From: Diplolepis rosae
Taxonomy: Eukaryota > Arthropoda > Insecta > Hymenoptera > Diplolepididae
Direction: 5' to 3'
Length of the DNA: 64,000 bases
Assembly (NCBI GenBank): GCA_030998225.1
Contig: JAPYXD010000698.1
Location: forward strand, 10,643,001-10,707,000
Shown: piece by piece, positions 60,329 to 64,000 of the stretch
Layout of the letters: the number at the start of each line of letters is the position of its first letter
Numbering within the stretch: position 1 is the stretch's first letter
Made by a program: the position numbers and the translations under genes
The notes under the pieces: generated by a model
The model's database searches: none
The model's input: the letters and a program-made list of their open reading frames with translations, nothing else
What the model was told of the DNA's origin: nothing

Positions 60329-61434
60329 ATTTAGTTTGATTCGCTAGAATGTAGGTATATCAAATGCAATTGAATTACTTATAATGAATTATTAAAGCCA
60401 ACATTTTGTTGCTTAGAATAAGTTTATTTTTTGCCATAGTATCATACGACTATCTCCAGTACACGATATTTTCCTTCACATAAGGTTTTTCTGAAAAGAC
60501 GATGAAGAAATTTTGTTTTCTCAAAATGATTCCAGTAAAATACTCTCCCGAGGGTAAAAAGAAGTGAAGCGAGAGAAAGTGCTAACGACAAGAACGAATA
60601 AGAGTCAGGGCCAAGGATAGAGAAAGCCGCAGACAAACAGTGAAACAAAGATACGAAAGCTGGAAGAGAGGCATCGAAAAAGCGAAGACTTGTACGTAGA
60701 AGGGGTAGAATTTCGTTCTGAGGAGTTTAGTTTGAAACAAATTTTCTTGCCGCACTTGCAATTTGTCTGAGTTGTCTGCAGGTTCGTAAGCCCGGCCAGC
60801 GGGAAGTCGCACCCGTCTCGATTCAAGGAGACAAGTTTCTCAACGAACTAAAGATACTTATACCAACTTACGTCTCGAAACTGCGCACTGGGGGTGTATT
60901 GCTTACTACTTACTCGTTTGTGTTGATTTCTCAAGAAGGGGAGAGATGAACGCGACTTTGACGTCGTTTGTCACTTGAAAATGCACACACACATACAGAT
61001 ATAGATATATATGTATATATATTTTCGTACACATCCCGCTGTGCTTTTGACTAGTGATGAAATTATGGAAAGTTAGCTAACTAATAGTGCAGGAAGGAGC
61101 AACGAGAACAATTTTCGGGGCAATGAATAAAAATGCAATAAACCTAGAGCTCCAGAGTTGATGACTTTTGAAACTTAATGTCCTGGAACATGCATCGGAT
61201 TGAAATATTTATAAGTCCTTAGCTTTGCGCTCTGAAACCCCTTTTGCTATAAACGCGCTAAAGAAATTCGTTGAGTGAGGATTTTCCATGAATCATTAAT
61301 GAATATTTATAGTTTGAGCCATACACTTCGACAAGAATAATTTATTGCTTGAATATTCTATCAAAGTTTAGTTATTAAGTTTTTTAATTTCATTTTATTT
61401 AACATGTCTAACAAAATTTTCTTTTTTGTTTCAG

Positions 61435-61461
61435 GTGAGTTCAACTTTGAAAAATTTGCCA
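61435..61461 (+). other. Candidate ratchet site and/or 27-nt microexon
   Basis: TTTTCTTTTTTGTTTCAG is followed directly by GTGAGT, so an acceptor and a donor meet with no exon between them, the structure of a recursive splice site. Twenty-seven bases later comes a second donor, GCCA|GTAAGT. The 27 nt, joined to the phase-1 end of the exon at 27,855, read GEFNFEKFA with no stop and leave the same phase. The plain reading is a recursive splice site with its short downstream exon, which may be skipped or included. It lies 33.6 kb from the first exon. Confidence 0.4.
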
Positions 61462-61469
61462 GTAAGTGA

Positions 61470-63650
61470 AAGCTTTGAGGATGTGCATTATTAAATATAA
61501 ATAGGTGGATAACAAACTAAAAATATGTGGGTTGGCTATTTGAATTAATGGCTCCGGACAGTAAATTATTACCGCTTCAAATCTCTATTTAATACCCCCT
61601 AGTTTTTTTTTGCGCTTCTTGCCTACCCCTTTACGCGGTAATATATCAAGAATAACAAATTATGCACCATATCTACGCGATAAAAGTAAATCTACTGCTT
61701 TACGTAGTACAAAACGCGATGATAAACTTTCAGTGACAGAAGATGTAACGAATTTACGCTGTTACACAATTGTGGCAGTTCTGGACAAACTTTCCTGCTC
61801 ACAGCAATTCTACCAACTGAATATATGTATAGTCTGAAATATTCTCACACAAAGCTGACGTATTACATTCATTTTAATGACCTCGCTACAAGTACGACGA
61901 AAAGATGGGTGTTTAGGTAAAGAAACTTTTTAGTGTTTTTTTATATTTTTTTATGGACAATTTACAAATGGGTTGTCTTGTTAAAAACTTTTCCACACAA
62001 ATAATTGTTTTTTCACAAAGTCTTCGTGATATACTTACATTTTTACATGCATTCTAAAACAAAATTAAAAAACTCAAAAGGCATGAAAATTCAGATGAAG
62101 CGTAAATTTTAAAATTTTAAAAGGTACTGGAATTCAGAAAATGAGCCCTTATTATGTCTCTCGAAATATTTACGTCACTTTAGTGGCTGTTCTCTTTTTA
62201 AAACACTAGAGTAATAGAAGTTTTAGCTGTGAGATTAGTACCTTCCTGAAAATTTTTTCGCGGTCATCGCTACCTCTCGCTGTGTCTGAACGAATAAATA
62301 ATTCGCGGTTTAGACCGCCTGCACGAATCCCGTGAATCTTTCACATCGAATAGCGCAAGCGGAAGTCCTGTCTAGATGGTATCCTCTCTAGGATCCCTTC
62401 GGCTACGTGCCGTGTGCACGAGTGGCTAGCCAAAGGCAAAAGTCCGAATTTTACGTTTGCAGGAAAAATACATTTTACCACAACCAGACAGAGGCTTTAC
62501 TGATTTCGATCCCGGTTACCGGAAAAGTCTCCAGGGTCCAATCGAGGCCACTTTATAAACAGGATGAACGCTCGTGTTTTAACTTCGAAATTTCTGATAC
62601 TTTTAGTATTGAAAAGCTTCGACTCGAGGATTCTAAATTCTATTGAAATTATTTTACATTTTTTTGTTCATCTGATTAATTTAGTTAATTTAAAATTGAA
62701 TGAAACTAAATCGAAATAAATTCAGCTAGGATTACTTTTTCAATTACTTTTCCAATGTACATGTTCTTCTGACTGTTAAAACATGCTCTTGGCATCAATG
62801 AAAAATTGCAAATGCAGCGAACTGGGCAGCGGTTTTTTTTGTAGGGCGTATCAGTTCAATTCGTGGTATCCAGAAAAGAGAACTGATAGGAAAAACCGTT
62901 GGTGGCTAGTAACAACAAAAACTTCATACCGTGCACACAAAGCATTGAGTGCAATAAGTCTACAACCCTCTCCCCATTTGACCTCCGTGTCCAACGAGCT
63001 TGCAGCGCAATGCTGCTTGCACGCCAATGTCAATCCGTTCCCGACAGGATTTATGGAGAACGATGCATTACGTAAATTGTGAACGATGCGATCCAGACAG
63101 TCCAAAAGCAAGAGAGAAAGATAAAGAGAGGGAGAGATGCATTACTCGTTAGGGTCGTATTACAATGGAACGCATTACACCCATACAAGAATGTAATTCT
63201 ATGAAGCGATTATCCCATTTATTATCAATTTTCTGCCCTGGATTGATCGGAATTCTCATTCATTATTAATTTTTATTGTCAGCAATTTTAAATCGCTTGT
63301 CTTCTTAATTAATTTAATTCAGAGTGTCACGAAGATCGTTAAACACAGAACATTTGCAGTAAGCAATAGGAATTTTCTTGATCGCAAAAAATTCCCAGAG
63401 AGTAAAACATAAAATTTTAGGGAAAAAAGAAAATTATAAGAACTGGGATTTTATACTCAAAACATTGGGAAGTTATTAAATTTAGTGAACAAAAACTTTG
63501 GAATTGGGAAATTTAAAAGATGCCAATGAAATTAATAATAAGTTGATTGATAAACATTTTTAATTATGGTTTCCGGTATTTGACAGCTTCCTAAAATACT
63601 TTAATCTATTTTATAAGAATGATGTCTAATTAACTGGAAGAAAGTGAATT
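61470..63650. other. No recognisable gene
   Basis: AT-rich DNA with GC-richer islands at about 62,230-62,600 and 62,780-63,180. Open frames of 75-99 codons there lack family features. Confidence 0.4.
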
Positions 63651-63652
63651 TA

Positions 63653-64000
63653 CCAGGGGTGTTAGTTGAAGTTTGCCGGTTTTTTCAATAAAGAAAACAC
63701 TTAATTCTCAAGGGAATCTCAAAAAATGTTTATTCAAAGTATTAACCATTGGATTCTACACATTTTGCCCATCTTTCAGGCAAATCATGGATACCTTTCC
63801 AAAAAAACTTTTTCTCTTTCAAGGCAAACCATTCGACGAGCCATTTTTCGACTTCTTCAAAATTGGCGAAGCGCTGTTCTGCGAGTGAGTGTCCCATCGA
63901 TGCGCAAAGGTGATAGTTGGATGGGGCGAGGTCTGGAGAGTACGGCGGGTGCGATAATATTTCCCAATTCAATGCTTTTAATGTGTTCTTCACCACTTTA
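63653..64000 (-). mobile_element. mariner element, cut by window edge
   Basis: The terminal repeat starts CCAGGGGTGTTAGTTGAAGT next to TA (63,651-63,652), followed by the 3' end of a transposase on the minus strand. The other end lies outside the window. Confidence 0.8.
63742..64000 (-). pseudogene. mariner transposase C-terminus, inactive
   Basis: Minus-strand frame with PPYSPDLAPSNYHL, then FANFEEVEKWLVEWFALKEK and ERWAKCVESNG, the C-terminal third of a DD34D mariner transposase. At the position of the third catalytic aspartate (family pattern SPDLAPSDYHL) this copy has Asn, which would abolish DNA cleavage. The frame also stops just after ESNG, where family members usually have a few more residues (QYFE-like), apparently by a C-to-T change. 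The N-terminal part is beyond the window edge. Confidence 0.85.

Overview
This is eukaryotic nuclear DNA, AT-rich and full of old transposon copies. It is most likely from an arthropod, probably an insect. The reasons are several mariner/Tc1 relatives, a Penelope-like retroelement with hammerhead motifs, many TA- and TTAA-flanked miniature elements, introns of 85-86 nt, and insect-style splice sites. I could not fix the order; Hymenoptera is only a guess. No prokaryotic operon, rRNA, intact tRNA, CRISPR array or intact long protein-coding gene is visible.

Layout. Positions 1-27,000 are intergenic and repeat-dense. They hold foldback elements, TIR elements with TA duplications, three elements flanked by TTAA, copies of a Helentron/HINE-like family, two broken Tc1/mariner relatives, and a 5'-truncated Penelope-like element that inserted into one of the mariners and left a 15-bp duplication. 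Several insertions are nested, so their relative order in time can be read. Hammerhead-ribozyme motifs appear in at least two states: well preserved (12,879 and 21,940) and decayed (6,571, and half of one at 40,702).

At about 27,600-27,855 there is a credible first exon on the plus strand: a 5' leader, an in-frame stop just before the ATG, 20 codons resembling a secretory N-terminus, and a GTGAGT donor. The next 12 kb are poor in recognisable repeats. At 61,435, about 33.6 kb downstream, a strong acceptor abuts a donor (CAG|GTGAGT). A second donor lies 27 nt further on, and the 27 nt keep the reading frame of that first exon. I read this as a recursive splice (ratchet) site and/or a microexon of the same long gene, which would continue beyond the window.

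Inside that putative intron lie an antisense cassette of three tiny exons duplicated in tandem (43.4-44.7 kb), with all splice sites kept and almost no coding potential, and a short coding-like exon on the plus strand (46,948-47,105). A second repeat cluster spans 54-58.8 kb, and a mariner remnant runs off the right edge.

Most open frames of 60-160 codons are chance runs or parts of repeats and are not listed as genes.
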